Shown here: in pieces, positions 1 through 5,896 of the stretch
Layout of the letters: the number at the start of each line of letters is the position of its first letter
Numbering within the stretch: the first letter of the stretch is position 1
NCBI GenBank assembly: GCA_003134755.1
Contig: PLCK01000010.1
Location: 1-9,012 of the forward strand
Source: Actinomycetota bacterium
GTDB taxonomy: Bacteria; Actinomycetota; Actinomycetes; Acidothermales; Acidothermaceae
Reading direction: 5' to 3'
DNA: 9,012 nucleotides
Program-made: the position numbers and the translations under genes
The notes under the pieces: model-generated
Seen by the model: the letters and a program-made list of their open reading frames with translations, nothing else
The model's database searches: none
Told to the model about the DNA's origin: nothing

Positions 1-861
1 GATCAAGGGTGCCAGAAGGCCCGCGGCCTCAATTTGGGAGGCGATGCGACGGAGATGCCCAGCGAGCCGGATCGCGCCGCCGGCGTCTGGCGATTCGGGC
101 TCGGCGGCTGGAGCGACGATGAGGGAGAAAGGCACCGTACCGTCGCCTTCCAAATGGGTGATCACTGCCCGAATCATTCGCCAGCCATGGACTTGGCAGA
201 GGCGAATTCGCACGTCGGTCCTCGCGTCGGTCGTGGCCCGGGCGAAGCCAAGGAGCAGCGCGGCAAGGTCGCTGCCATGCGTGAGCTCAATGAGGGACCG
301 CCCGATTAATTCGGCCGGCGGCCGGCCAACGACCGCACCGGCATTGGTGCTGATATGAGCGATGCGCCAGTGGTCGTCGAGCGTGAGCTGAGCGCCTTCA
401 AAGTCGGATCCGGCTCGGCTCCAGGGCGCTGGAGCGGCGACCTCCTGAACCGCTGCTTCCTCGGCCTCTTGGATCTCGGACGCGATCCAGAGTCCGAGAT
501 CGGGCCCCGTGCTGGATCGGACGGCCCAGCCGGTCACCTCGAGTTCGACCATCGAGCCGTTCGGTCTGTGGAACCGGCGCCGGCCCTTGATGCCGTCGAG
601 CATCCGTTCCCGAACCAGCCGGAACGTCTGAGCCGCTTCGCGCGGCCGTTCGGTGACCGAGAGGTAGTCGAGGCCCGCTGCTTCCTCGGGGGTTGTGCTC
701 AGGAGCTCAGCTGCGCGGTCCGACATCTCGACGAAGCGAGTGGTCGACAGCTCGACGAGGCCGATCGCCATGGGGCTGCTGCGAACGGCCTCCCGCCACA
801 TCGCCACCCAGCGGGTGTGGCGATCTGCCCATCCTGTTGACTGATCCATCGACTGCTCCAT
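1..861 (-). CDS. PAS-domain sensory regulator (3' end beyond window; possibly PAS-LuxR)
   Basis: Reading the minus strand from the ATG at 861 gives 287 codons with no stop before the left edge, so the gene is partial at its C-terminus. Upstream in frame there is a TGA and no other plausible start. Two PAS-like segments can be made out. One is at about residues 28-130 (starting SSPMAIGLVELST and containing a strand-rich FHRPNGSMVELEVTGW stretch). The other is at about 158-255 (LTLDDHWRIAHIST, then a GRPPAELIGRS turn). A helical segment at about 268-287 could lead into an output domain. Actinobacterial proteins of this shape often end in a LuxR-type helix-turn-helix, but that part lies outside the window and is inferred. 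No signal peptide or membrane segment is seen, so it is probably a cytoplasmic sensor. The ligand is unknown. It is divergent from the XRE-MEDS regulator, so co-regulation is likely. An AGGA lies 12 bases before the ATG, a poor ribosome site. Confidence 0.83.
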   Translation of the reverse strand, partial: MEQSMDQSTGWADRHTRWVAMWREAVRSSPMAIGLVELSTTRFVEMSDRAAELLSTTPEEAAGLDYLSVTERPREAAQTFRLVRERMLDGIKGRRRFHRPNGSMVELEVTGWAVRSSTGPDLGLWIASEIQEAEEAAVQEVAAPAPWSRAGSDFEGAQLTLDDHWRIAHISTNAGAVVGRPPAELIGRSLIELTHGSDLAALLLGFARATTDARTDVRIRLCQVHGWRMIRAVITHLEGDGTVPFSLIVAPAAEPESPDAGGAIRLAGHLRRIASQIEAAGLLAPLI

Positions 862-877
862 GACTCTGCTGGTCCTA

Positions 878-907
878 ATTGTCGCTGCCGATTGCCTCCC
901 GTGTCAA
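878..907 (-). promoter_or_regulatory. Candidate promoter of the PAS regulator gene
   Basis: On the minus strand a perfect TTGACA (902-907) is followed after 18 bases by GACAAT (878-883), which matches TATAAT at four of six positions. Transcription would start near 871, about ten bases before the ATG, leaving almost no leader. The -35 box overlaps the left TGTC-N4-GACA palindrome, so a protein bound there would be expected to block it. The match is by eye only. Confidence 0.4.
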
Positions 908-926
908 ATGACAGTGTCTTATGACA
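902..926. promoter_or_regulatory. Tandem TGTC-N4-GACA palindromes, candidate operator
   Basis: TGTCAAATGACA (902-913) and TGTCTTATGACA (915-926) are two 12-bp palindromes sharing TGTC/GACA arms. They are repeated with a 13-bp period, slightly more than one helical turn. They sit in the 116-bp gap between two divergent regulator genes, one of which encodes an XRE-type DNA-binding domain. Short tandem palindromes in such a gap are typical of operators bound by dimers side by side. The likely binder is the XRE-MEDS protein acting on its own and the PAS gene's promoters. This is inferred from position and symmetry. Confidence 0.5.
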
Positions 927-977
927 TACTCCCAGGGACGAGCGCGCCGATCGCGCCGTTGCGTGGAGAATGGATCT

Positions 978-1727
978 ATGGCTTCGTCTCGAATCGGAGG
1001 ATCGCTCAGGTCGGCGCGAGAGCGCAAGGGCTGGACTCGCGAGGCGCTCGCATATCACTCGGGCCTCAGCTGGGCGGCGATCGCCCAGATCGAATCTGGC
1101 CGGCGCCAGCAGGTCCGAGTCAGCAGCCTTGTGGCTCTCGCGAGTGCGCTCGGGATCAGCGTCGACTATCTCGTCGGCGGCGAGGCGACCGTATCTCCGC
1201 AGCTCCTCGGGCACCGGGTCCTCATCTACGGGTCGGAGGATGAGTACCTCGCCTCCGCCGTCCCGTTTCTTTTGGAGGGCATCGCGCGCTCCGAGGCTGT
1301 CCTGTGCGTCCCGACGAAGCGGCAGGGCGACCTGCTCCATGACGCGCTCGGGGTCGACGCGCAACGCGTTGAGTTCCTGGACTCGTCGGAGTGGTACCGC
1401 TGTCTTCGTGCCGCCGCAGACGGATACCTCACGTTCGTGAAGGAGCGATTCGAGCGCGGAGCCCCCTGGATTCGGATTCTTGCCGAAGCGGTGTGGGCGG
1501 GACGCTCCGACGCCGAGGTTGTGGAGTGGTTCCGGTACGAATCGATTGTGAATCTGGCGCTCGCGTCATCCCCCGCAACCATCGTGTGCTCGTATGACGC
1601 ACGATCCCTGCCCGACGCGGTCCTCATTGATGCGCGTCGCACCCACTCGGAGCTTGTGGCGGCCGGCCATAGCACCGCGAGCCTCGCGTATCGAGAGCCC
1701 ATCGACTTCATGCTGGGTCCGGGCTGA
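978..1727 (+). CDS. XRE-family HTH regulator with MEDS sensory domain
   Basis: This 249-residue protein has an N-terminal helix-turn-helix at about residues 8-65. SLRSARERKGWTREALA, GLSWAAIAQIESGRR and LVALASALGISVDYLVGG are the usual XRE helices. It is joined to a MEDS-like domain at about 78-245, which opens GHRVLIYGSEDEY and has FLLEGIARSEAVLCV. MEDS was named for methanogen/methylotroph DcmR sensory domains, thought to sense small molecules or reducible compounds; the ligand here is unknown. The ATG at 978 is preferred over the in-frame ATG at 921 because GTGGAG lies about ten bases upstream, 921 falls inside the palindromes, and the residues before 978 are not family-like. The protein is cytoplasmic, with no signal or membrane segment. 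It is divergent from the PAS regulator and convergent, nine bases apart, with the DinB gene. Autoregulation through the tandem palindromes is inferred. Confidence 0.9.
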   Translation: MASSRIGGSLRSARERKGWTREALAYHSGLSWAAIAQIESGRRQQVRVSSLVALASALGISVDYLVGGEATVSPQLLGHRVLIYGSEDEYLASAVPFLLEGIARSEAVLCVPTKRQGDLLHDALGVDAQRVEFLDSSEWYRCLRAAADGYLTFVKERFERGAPWIRILAEAVWAGRSDAEVVEWFRYESIVNLALASSPATIVCSYDARSLPDAVLIDARRTHSELVAAGHSTASLAYREPIDFMLGPG

Positions 1728-1731
1728 CCCA
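1714..1731. terminator. Short hairpin at convergent gene ends, candidate terminator
   Basis: TGGGTC (1714-1719) and GACCCA (1726-1731) form a perfect six-base-pair stem with a six-base loop. It spans the stop codon of the XRE-MEDS gene and ends just before the stop of the convergent DinB gene. There is no T-run on either side, so if it terminates transcription it is a weak or non-canonical terminator. Confidence 0.3.
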
Positions 1732-1736
1732 AGCCG

Positions 1737-2270
1737 CTACTCCCCGGTCTGCCCGTCGACCGACTCCCGGATGAGATCGGCATGGCCGTTATGCCGCGCG
1801 TACTCCTCGACCATGTGGCACAGAATCCAGCGCAGGCTGGGTGCCCGACCGTCTTGCCAGGGGCGCTTGGCGAGCCGGTCCAGCCCGCCGTCAGCCAGCG
1901 CCTCATCCACCAGGGAGCGCGAGCGGGCCACTGCGTCCTGCCAGAGTGCGCGGAGCTGGTCGGGGGTGTCGTTGGCGGCCGAGTGCCAGTCCCAGTCGGG
2001 GTCGGCGTCCCAGTCGGCGGAGTCCCACGGCTCTCCGAGCGGCGCTCCACTCAGCTTCGTAGTGAACATTTGCTGGTCGGCTCGTGCGAGGTGCTTCAGT
2101 AGACCGCCGAGGGTTAGCGACGACGTGCCGATGCGGGTCTGCAGACCTGCAGAGTCGAGGCCGTCGGCCTTCCAGCGGAACGTCGTGCGAAGGCGGTCGA
2201 GCGCGCCGACGAGGTGCTCGGCCTCGGTACCGGCGAGCGGTGGTTCCCACGGGTAGTCAGTGTCGGTCAT
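1737..2270 (-). CDS. DinB family protein (DUF664, mycothiol-dependent enzyme type)
   Basis: This 177-residue protein opens with YPWEPPLAGTEAEHL and has FRWKADGLDSAGLQTR, SSLTLGGLLKHL and a C-terminal HMVEEYARHNGHADLIRE. These are hallmarks of the actinobacterial DinB/DUF664 family, a four-helix bundle that binds a divalent metal through three histidines. Likely ligands are H60 plus H160 and H163 of the HNGH motif. Relatives are mycothiol-dependent S-transferases, isomerases or uncharacterised detoxification enzymes; the substrate here cannot be told. The protein is cytoplasmic and full length for the family. The ATG at 2270 is chosen because family proteins begin close to the YPWEPP motif. 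However, the GTG at 2300 is in frame and has a better ribosome site (AGGACGGAG just upstream), which would add ten residues. The gene is divergent from the DUF222 gene across about 180 bases. Confidence 0.92.
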   Translation of the reverse strand: MTDTDYPWEPPLAGTEAEHLVGALDRLRTTFRWKADGLDSAGLQTRIGTSSLTLGGLLKHLARADQQMFTTKLSGAPLGEPWDSADWDADPDWDWHSAANDTPDQLRALWQDAVARSRSLVDEALADGGLDRLAKRPWQDGRAPSLRWILCHMVEEYARHNGHADLIRESVDGQTGE

Positions 2271-2330
2271 GGCGCCAGCGTACGACGTCACTGCGTTCAC
2301 CCGCTCCGTCCTGCGGATTCCCCGGCCATG

Positions 2331-2373
2331 CGCCCTTGTCCACAAGGCGTTGCCGGATTTCCCATTACCCACA
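2331..2373. promoter_or_regulatory. Two DnaA-box-like 9-mers, the first inside a palindrome
   Basis: TTGTCCACA (2336-2344) is identical to the DnaA-box consensus of high-GC actinobacteria. It sits inside an imperfect palindrome (CTTGT-CC-ACAAG core, 2335-2346, with CGCC/GGCG flanks). TTACCCACA (2365-2373) differs from the general box TTATCCACA at one base and is in the same orientation, 29 bases on. Both lie in the divergent gap between the DinB and DUF222 genes. Two boxes are too few for a replication origin. They could be chance, a DnaA-titration or regulatory site, or a different factor's operator. Confidence 0.35.
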
Positions 2374-2449
2374 GTCGAAATCAGATTCCGGATCTTGTCG
2401 GTGACCGTCGCTAGATTCTGTATTGCAAGGCGACAAGGGGGTGCGACCG

Positions 2450-3439
2450 GTGAGTGACCTCGAAGCGTTGGCATGCGCGATCGATGACTTGCAGCGGCGT
2501 GACGTCGGTGAGTTGCCCGACGCAGTCGCGTGTGCGCAGGTCGTTGCATTGCGCCGACAGATCGACCGACTCGAGTCTGTGTTCACTACCCGCGTTGGGG
2601 TCGTGCACACGCGTGGCGCAGCGGCCGCCGAGGGCTACGTGACGACCGCCGCATTCCTGCGGCACACGTGCCGGCTTACCGCCGGTGTGGCGCGCTCTCG
2701 CGTCGACGTGGCGCTGATGCTGCAAGAGACACCTCTCGTCGCGGAGGCGTTCGCTGATGGCGCGATCTCGTACGCGCACGTCGTGATGTTGACGACAACT
2801 TTGAGGGCGTTGCCTCCGGAACTGGCGGCCGAGGCGCTGCCCGTGCTGGTCGAGGCTGCGACGCTCCTCGACACCGGCCGGCTGGCACAGACCGCGAAAC
2901 GGCTGCGGCACCTGATCGATCCCGACGGGCAAGCAGGTCTCGACCAGCGTCACTACGAGCGGCGTTGGCTCGAGGTGGCCGCGACCTTCGCTGGAACCGT
3001 CGCGGTCAACGGCCTGCTCGACCCTGAGTCCGGCGCGATACTGCTGACCGCTATCGACGCACTGACGGGCCAGCCCGCCGCTGACGACGAACGCACGGCG
3101 GCGCAACGTCGCGCCGATGCTCTGGTCGATCTCGCCCGCATCGGCCTCGACCACGCCGACCTGCCCGATGCCGGGGGCGAGCGGCCGCACATGCTCGTCG
3201 TCAGCACACCCGCCTCGCTGCGCGGCGATCTCGGCGCCCCGCCCTCTGAACTGAATCGGGTCGGTTCGATCGGCACGGAGACTGCTCGACGGCTGTCCTG
3301 CGACTCGATTGTCACGCGGGTCGTTACCACCGAGCCGAGTCAGCTATTGCGGGCCCAACCGGAGCACCCAGCTGGCTTTGAACCTGCGGAGCTCTTCCGA
3401 CCGCAGCCTGACCGGTCGCTTCGGGGAACATCCGACTAA
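2450..3439 (+). CDS. DUF222 domain protein, N-terminal part of a split DUF222-HNH gene
   Basis: The reading frame gives 329 residues up to a TAA at 3437-3439. The body is a classic DUF222 domain (13E12 repeat family): a helical N-terminus with LRRQIDRLESVFTTRV, AAAEGYVTTAAFLRHTCR, SRVDVALMLQETPLVAEAF, DGAISYAHVVML, and later RRADALVDLARIGLDH and GERPHMLVVSTPASL. The family normally continues straight into a C-terminal HNH nuclease. Here the frame reads instead into a proline-rich tail (from about 3344) and stops. GTG 2450 is chosen because AGGGGG sits eight bases upstream; GTG 2441 and TTG 2423 are in frame but poorly placed. The product is probably cytoplasmic and, lacking the HNH part, without nuclease activity. 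The biological role of DUF222-HNH proteins is poorly known; they are multicopy in many actinobacteria and some copies serve as phage attachment sites. Confidence 0.82.
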   Translation: MSDLEALACAIDDLQRRDVGELPDAVACAQVVALRRQIDRLESVFTTRVGVVHTRGAAAAEGYVTTAAFLRHTCRLTAGVARSRVDVALMLQETPLVAEAFADGAISYAHVVMLTTTLRALPPELAAEALPVLVEAATLLDTGRLAQTAKRLRHLIDPDGQAGLDQRHYERRWLEVAATFAGTVAVNGLLDPESGAILLTAIDALTGQPAADDERTAAQRRADALVDLARIGLDHADLPDAGGERPHMLVVSTPASLRGDLGAPPSELNRVGSIGTETARRLSCDSIVTRVVTTEPSQLLRAQPEHPAGFEPAELFRPQPDRSLRGTSD

Positions 3440-3446
3440 CTGCTGA

Positions 3447-3462
3447 TCGGGCGCAAGCCCGA
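3447..3462 (+). other. Hairpin with GCAA tetraloop just after the internal stop
   Basis: TCGGGC (3447-3452) pairs perfectly with GCCCGA (3457-3462) around a GCAA loop, a very stable GNRA-type hairpin. It begins eight bases after the TAA that splits the DUF222-HNH gene. It also encodes ordinary residues (IGRKPE) if the frame is read through. It may be pure coincidence or may affect termination or translation at that point. Confidence 0.35.
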
Positions 3463-3490
3463 ACGTCCGCCGGGTCCCGAACCTGACGGC

Positions 3491-3883
3491 TTGGCGTGGC
3501 TCACCGACTACCGATCCGCGGTGAGCTTGCCACCGTACGAACAGCGGCTGACCAAGCTGCTGCTCGATGCGCTGCCGCCGCAGCTTCGCGGACCTTGCCA
3601 ACCGCTCGACGTGGGTCGCTCCGAACGTCTGGCGACGCCAGCGATGCGCAAAGCGCTCATGATTCGAGATGGTGGCTGCGCCGCGCCGGGTTGTCACTGT
3701 CCGCCGGGCCGGCTCGAGGCTCATCACATCCTGCATTGGATCGACGGCGGTGTGACGGCCGTGTGGAACCTTGTGCTGCTTTGCCGCCGTCACCACCGCT
3801 TCGTCCACGAGCAGGGCTGGCAGATCACGCTATTCCCCGATGGCACTATCACGTTCACTCCGCCGCTGGCCCTCACCGGCTAG
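3491..3883 (+). CDS. HNH endonuclease domain, C-terminal part of the split DUF222-HNH gene
   Basis: The open frame after the internal TAA runs from 3440. The first usable start codon is TTG 3491 (130 residues), then GTG 3521; neither has a convincing ribosome site, so independent translation is doubtful. The sequence holds a full HNH nuclease domain. QPLDVGRSERLATPAMRKAL leads in, followed by CAAPGC, the EAHHILHW motif, the central Asn in VWNLVLLC, and CRRHHRFVHE with the last histidine. The Cys and His positions match the zinc-binding beta-beta-alpha fold of HNH nucleases in 13E12-type proteins, and the tail WQITLFPDGTITFTPP is also typical. All catalytic residues I expect are present, so the loss of function, if any, comes only from the upstream stop. 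It reads in the same frame as the DUF222 piece. Confidence 0.7.
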   Translation: MAWLTDYRSAVSLPPYEQRLTKLLLDALPPQLRGPCQPLDVGRSERLATPAMRKALMIRDGGCAAPGCHCPPGRLEAHHILHWIDGGVTAVWNLVLLCRRHHRFVHEQGWQITLFPDGTITFTPPLALTG

Positions 3884-3999
3884 CCAGCGGACGGATCGAC
3901 CGTCGATGCAGAGTCGAAGACGGTGGATCTCGGAAGCCGACTGTCGACGGCAGTGTGAATCGTGCGCATCATTGGGGGCATGGTGAACAGGGATCGTTT

Positions 4000-5382
4000 G
4001 TGACCGCGCGGCCTGACGCGTATCGGGCAGCTCTCGCTCGAGCCGTTGCGCACACCGACGCGTGGCTCGCGTCGATGTCCGACCGTGCTGTCGGGCCGAG
4101 TGCGTCGGCGGACGAACTGGTCGGTGCCTTCGGGGGAGCGTTGCCTGATGGCCCGACGGACGCCGCGGAGGTGATCGATCTGCTCGCTGCGACTGCCGAA
4201 CCCGGTCTGATGGCCATGCCGAGCGGCCGGTTCTTCGGCTGGGTCATCGGCGGCACATTGCCCGCCGCGCTGGCTGCCGACTGGCTGACGAGCGCGTGGG
4301 ACCAGAACACCGGCATGCGTTACGGATCACCCGCCGCCGCGGCAGCGGAAGAGGCCGCCGGGTCGTGGGTGCTTGATCTGCTCGGCCTGCCGGCCGGCGC
4401 CGACGTCGGCTTCGTCACCGGCGCCACCATGGCCAACTTCGTCGGTCTCGCCGCGGCTCGCCAGCATGTACTCAGCAAGGCCGGGTGGGACGTCAACCGA
4501 TCCGGCTTGACGGGTGGCCCTGCAGTCCGGGTGCTGGTGGGTGCCGAGCGACACGACACGGTCGACCTTGCACTGCGCTATCTGGGGTTGGGCGAGCCGA
4601 CACCTGTCGCTGTTGACGAAGAAGGTCGCATTCAACCCGACGCGCTCGCCACCACGCTTCGGGCGGGCAGCGGTCCGACCATCGTGTGCCTGCAGGCCGG
4701 AAACGTGCACTCGGGCGCGTTCGATCCGCTTGCTGCCGCGATCCAGTTGGCGCACGAGCACGGCGCGTGGGTTCACATCGATGGTGCGTTCGGCCTTTGG
4801 GCTGCCGCCTCCCCGAAGCTGCGGCATCTTGTCGACGGGCTAGCCGACGCCGACTCCTGGGCCACCGACGCACACAAGACGCTCAACGTCCCGTACGACT
4901 GTGGCATTGCGATCGTGGCCCGACCGGAGACGATTCGGACAGCACTCGGCGTCCGCGCGAGCTATCTCGTGCACGCCGATGGCGGCCCGGGCGATCCGTT
5001 CGAGAAGGTGCCCGAGCTGTCACGACGCGCGCGCGGCATTCCGGTGTGGGCCGCGTTGCGATCACTGGGTCGCGACGGCGTTGCCGATCTGGTCGACCGC
5101 CTGACCAAGCATGCCCGGAGCATCGCAGCCGGCCTCGAGACCATCGACGGCGCGCAGGTGCTCAACGATGTCGCGTTCACCCAGGTCTGCGTCGCGTTCG
5201 AGAACGACGAACGCACCCGGGCCGTAACGGCTCGCCTGCTCGCCGACGGGACGGCGTGGATGTCCGGATCGCGATGGCGCGGGCGAGACGTGCTGCGCGT
5301 GTCGGTGAGCAACTGGTCGACAGACGATGACGATGTCGCGGCGTCGGTCGATGCGGTACGCCGCGCAGCCTCTGGCGGCTAG
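4000..5382 (+). CDS. Group II PLP-dependent decarboxylase (aromatic amino acid / diaminobutyrate decarboxylase-like)
   Basis: This 460-residue protein has the full fold-type I PLP enzyme architecture of the group II decarboxylase family. An N-terminal swapped segment contains MPSGRFFGWVIGG. TGATMANFVGL (residues 140-150) is the phosphate-binding turn. H185 in GAERHDTV probably stacks on the cofactor ring. D261 in HIDGAFG pairs with the pyridine nitrogen, and K293 in TDAHKTLN should be the Schiff-base lysine. The expected product is an amine or transaminated amino acid. Relatives are often annotated as aspartate aminotransferase family proteins, so decarboxylation and the substrate are both unproven here. 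The GTG at 4000 is chosen for the AGGGA six bases upstream; the ATG at 3980 is out of frame and the open frame further left has no family-like sequence. It starts 116 bases after the HNH fragment and converges on the HxlR gene, with which it shares a CTAG at the stops. Confidence 0.92.
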   Translation: MTARPDAYRAALARAVAHTDAWLASMSDRAVGPSASADELVGAFGGALPDGPTDAAEVIDLLAATAEPGLMAMPSGRFFGWVIGGTLPAALAADWLTSAWDQNTGMRYGSPAAAAAEEAAGSWVLDLLGLPAGADVGFVTGATMANFVGLAAARQHVLSKAGWDVNRSGLTGGPAVRVLVGAERHDTVDLALRYLGLGEPTPVAVDEEGRIQPDALATTLRAGSGPTIVCLQAGNVHSGAFDPLAAAIQLAHEHGAWVHIDGAFGLWAAASPKLRHLVDGLADADSWATDAHKTLNVPYDCGIAIVARPETIRTALGVRASYLVHADGGPGDPFEKVPELSRRARGIPVWAALRSLGRDGVADLVDRLTKHARSIAAGLETIDGAQVLNDVAFTQVCVAFENDERTRAVTARLLADGTAWMSGSRWRGRDVLRVSVSNWSTDDDDVAASVDAVRRAASGG

Positions 5383-5792
5383 CTGGCGGCCCTCTGTGGA
5401 TCGCGCGCATCGAACCGCTCTCGGGCCGCGAGCACTCGATCCATGTGCTGCTCGGCCCAGTCTTTGATCGCCTGGACCACGGGGAGCAAACTCGCACCGA
5501 GCGGGGTAAGGCGGTAGTCAACCCGCACCGGAACGGACGGCGTGATCGAACGCACGACGATGCCGTCGCGCTCGAGGTTTCGCAACGTCTGCGTCAGCAT
5601 CTTCTGGCTGACACCGGCAATCGCGCGGCTCAGTTCGCTGTACCGCTGCTCACCGCCCGCCAAGGCCGAAAGGGTCAGGGCCACCCACTTGTCGGCGAGC
5701 CTGTCGAGCAGTTGCCGGCTCGGACAGGCGGCAAGGAACGCGTCGTATTCCTCGCGTGCCTCGCGGCGCCGTTGCGCCGCTGATTTGGTCAT
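5379..5792 (-). CDS. HxlR (DUF24) family winged-helix regulator
   Basis: This 137-residue protein is the usual size for the family. A charged N-terminal helix is followed by CPSRQLLDRLADKWVALTL, then RYSELSRAIAGVSQKMLTQT (recognition helix), LRNLERDGIVVR and the wing VRVDYRLTPLGASL, and a C-terminal dimerisation helix. These are the diagnostic HxlR/DUF24 blocks. There is one cysteine in the whole protein, C23, directly before the PSRQLL helix. That is where redox-sensing members such as YodB and QorR carry their reactive thiol. The ATG at 5792 has GGAGAGGTGA six bases upstream, an excellent site; the longer in-frame reading to 5906 enters the intergenic operator. It is divergent from the quinone oxidoreductase, so it probably represses that gene until oxidants or quinones modify C23. 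The function is inferred from family and context. Confidence 0.93.
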   Translation of the reverse strand: MTKSAAQRRREAREEYDAFLAACPSRQLLDRLADKWVALTLSALAGGEQRYSELSRAIAGVSQKMLTQTLRNLERDGIVVRSITPSVPVRVDYRLTPLGASLLPVVQAIKDWAEQHMDRVLAARERFDARDPQRAAS

Positions 5793-5828
5793 CTGCTCAC
5801 CTCTCCGTGAGTAACGCACTCCTGGGTG

Positions 5829-5851
5829 GCTACTTCCGAAAAGAGAGTAGC
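5829..5851. promoter_or_regulatory. 23-bp inverted repeat, candidate HxlR operator
   Basis: GCTACT (5829-5834) and AGTAGC (5846-5851) are perfect inverted arms around an 11-base A-rich spacer. The site lies midway in the 104-bp divergent gap between the HxlR regulator and the quinone oxidoreductase. Nearby, GCACTCC occurs twice (5816-5822 and 5850-5856) and CCATAG twice (5855-5860 and 5868-5873). The symmetry and length suit a dimeric winged-helix protein, and the position suits simultaneous control of both promoters. No convincing -35/-10 pair was seen for either gene. Confidence 0.5.
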
Positions 5852-5896
5852 ACTCCATAGGGTCGTACCATAGCCGTTCAAATGAGAGGACATGAC

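Larger units (their letters stand above)
2450..3883 (+). pseudogene. Whole DUF222-HNH gene interrupted by in-frame TAA
   Basis: The DUF222 half and the HNH half lie in the same reading frame. If the single TAA at 3437-3439 is ignored, one open frame runs from 2450 to the TAG at 3881-3883 (about 477 residues), a normal-to-long size for the family. A point nonsense mutation in a once intact gene is the simplest reading. The unusual feature is the stretch 3344-3601 (258 bases, 86 codons) between the conserved end of DUF222 (VVTTEPSQ) and the QPLDVGR motif that normally follows almost at once. It could be a clade-specific linker or an in-frame insertion. Confidence 0.6.

Noticed and set aside
34..840. 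Plus-strand open frames opposite the PAS gene
   Set aside because: They have no recognisable domains, while the minus strand encodes two PAS-like segments across the same bases in an unbroken frame.
699..1364. Minus-strand 221-residue open frame spanning the divergent gap
   Set aside because: It crosses the promoter region and both regulators in other frames, with low-complexity arginine/serine-rich sequence.
1226..2050. Minus-strand 274-residue open frame across the MEDS and DinB genes
   Set aside because: Composition is typical of an antisense shadow and it covers two well-supported genes.
3341..3604. Imperfect direct repeats at the edges of the extra segment in the DUF222-HNH gene (CAGCT...AACCG at both ends)
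   Set aside because: The match needs several gaps and mismatches and is not convincing as a target-site duplication; no terminal inverted repeats were found.
3344..3808. Minus-strand open frame of 154 residues under the HNH fragment
   Set aside because: No family resemblance; it is antisense to a clear HNH domain.
3896..3951. CCGTCGA ... TCGACGG inverted arms before the decarboxylase gene
   Set aside because: The arms are about 40 bases apart and short; not a convincing terminator or operator.
3496..3999. Extension of the decarboxylase frame upstream of GTG 4000
   Set aside because: It overlaps the HNH domain in another frame and shows no decarboxylase-like sequence.
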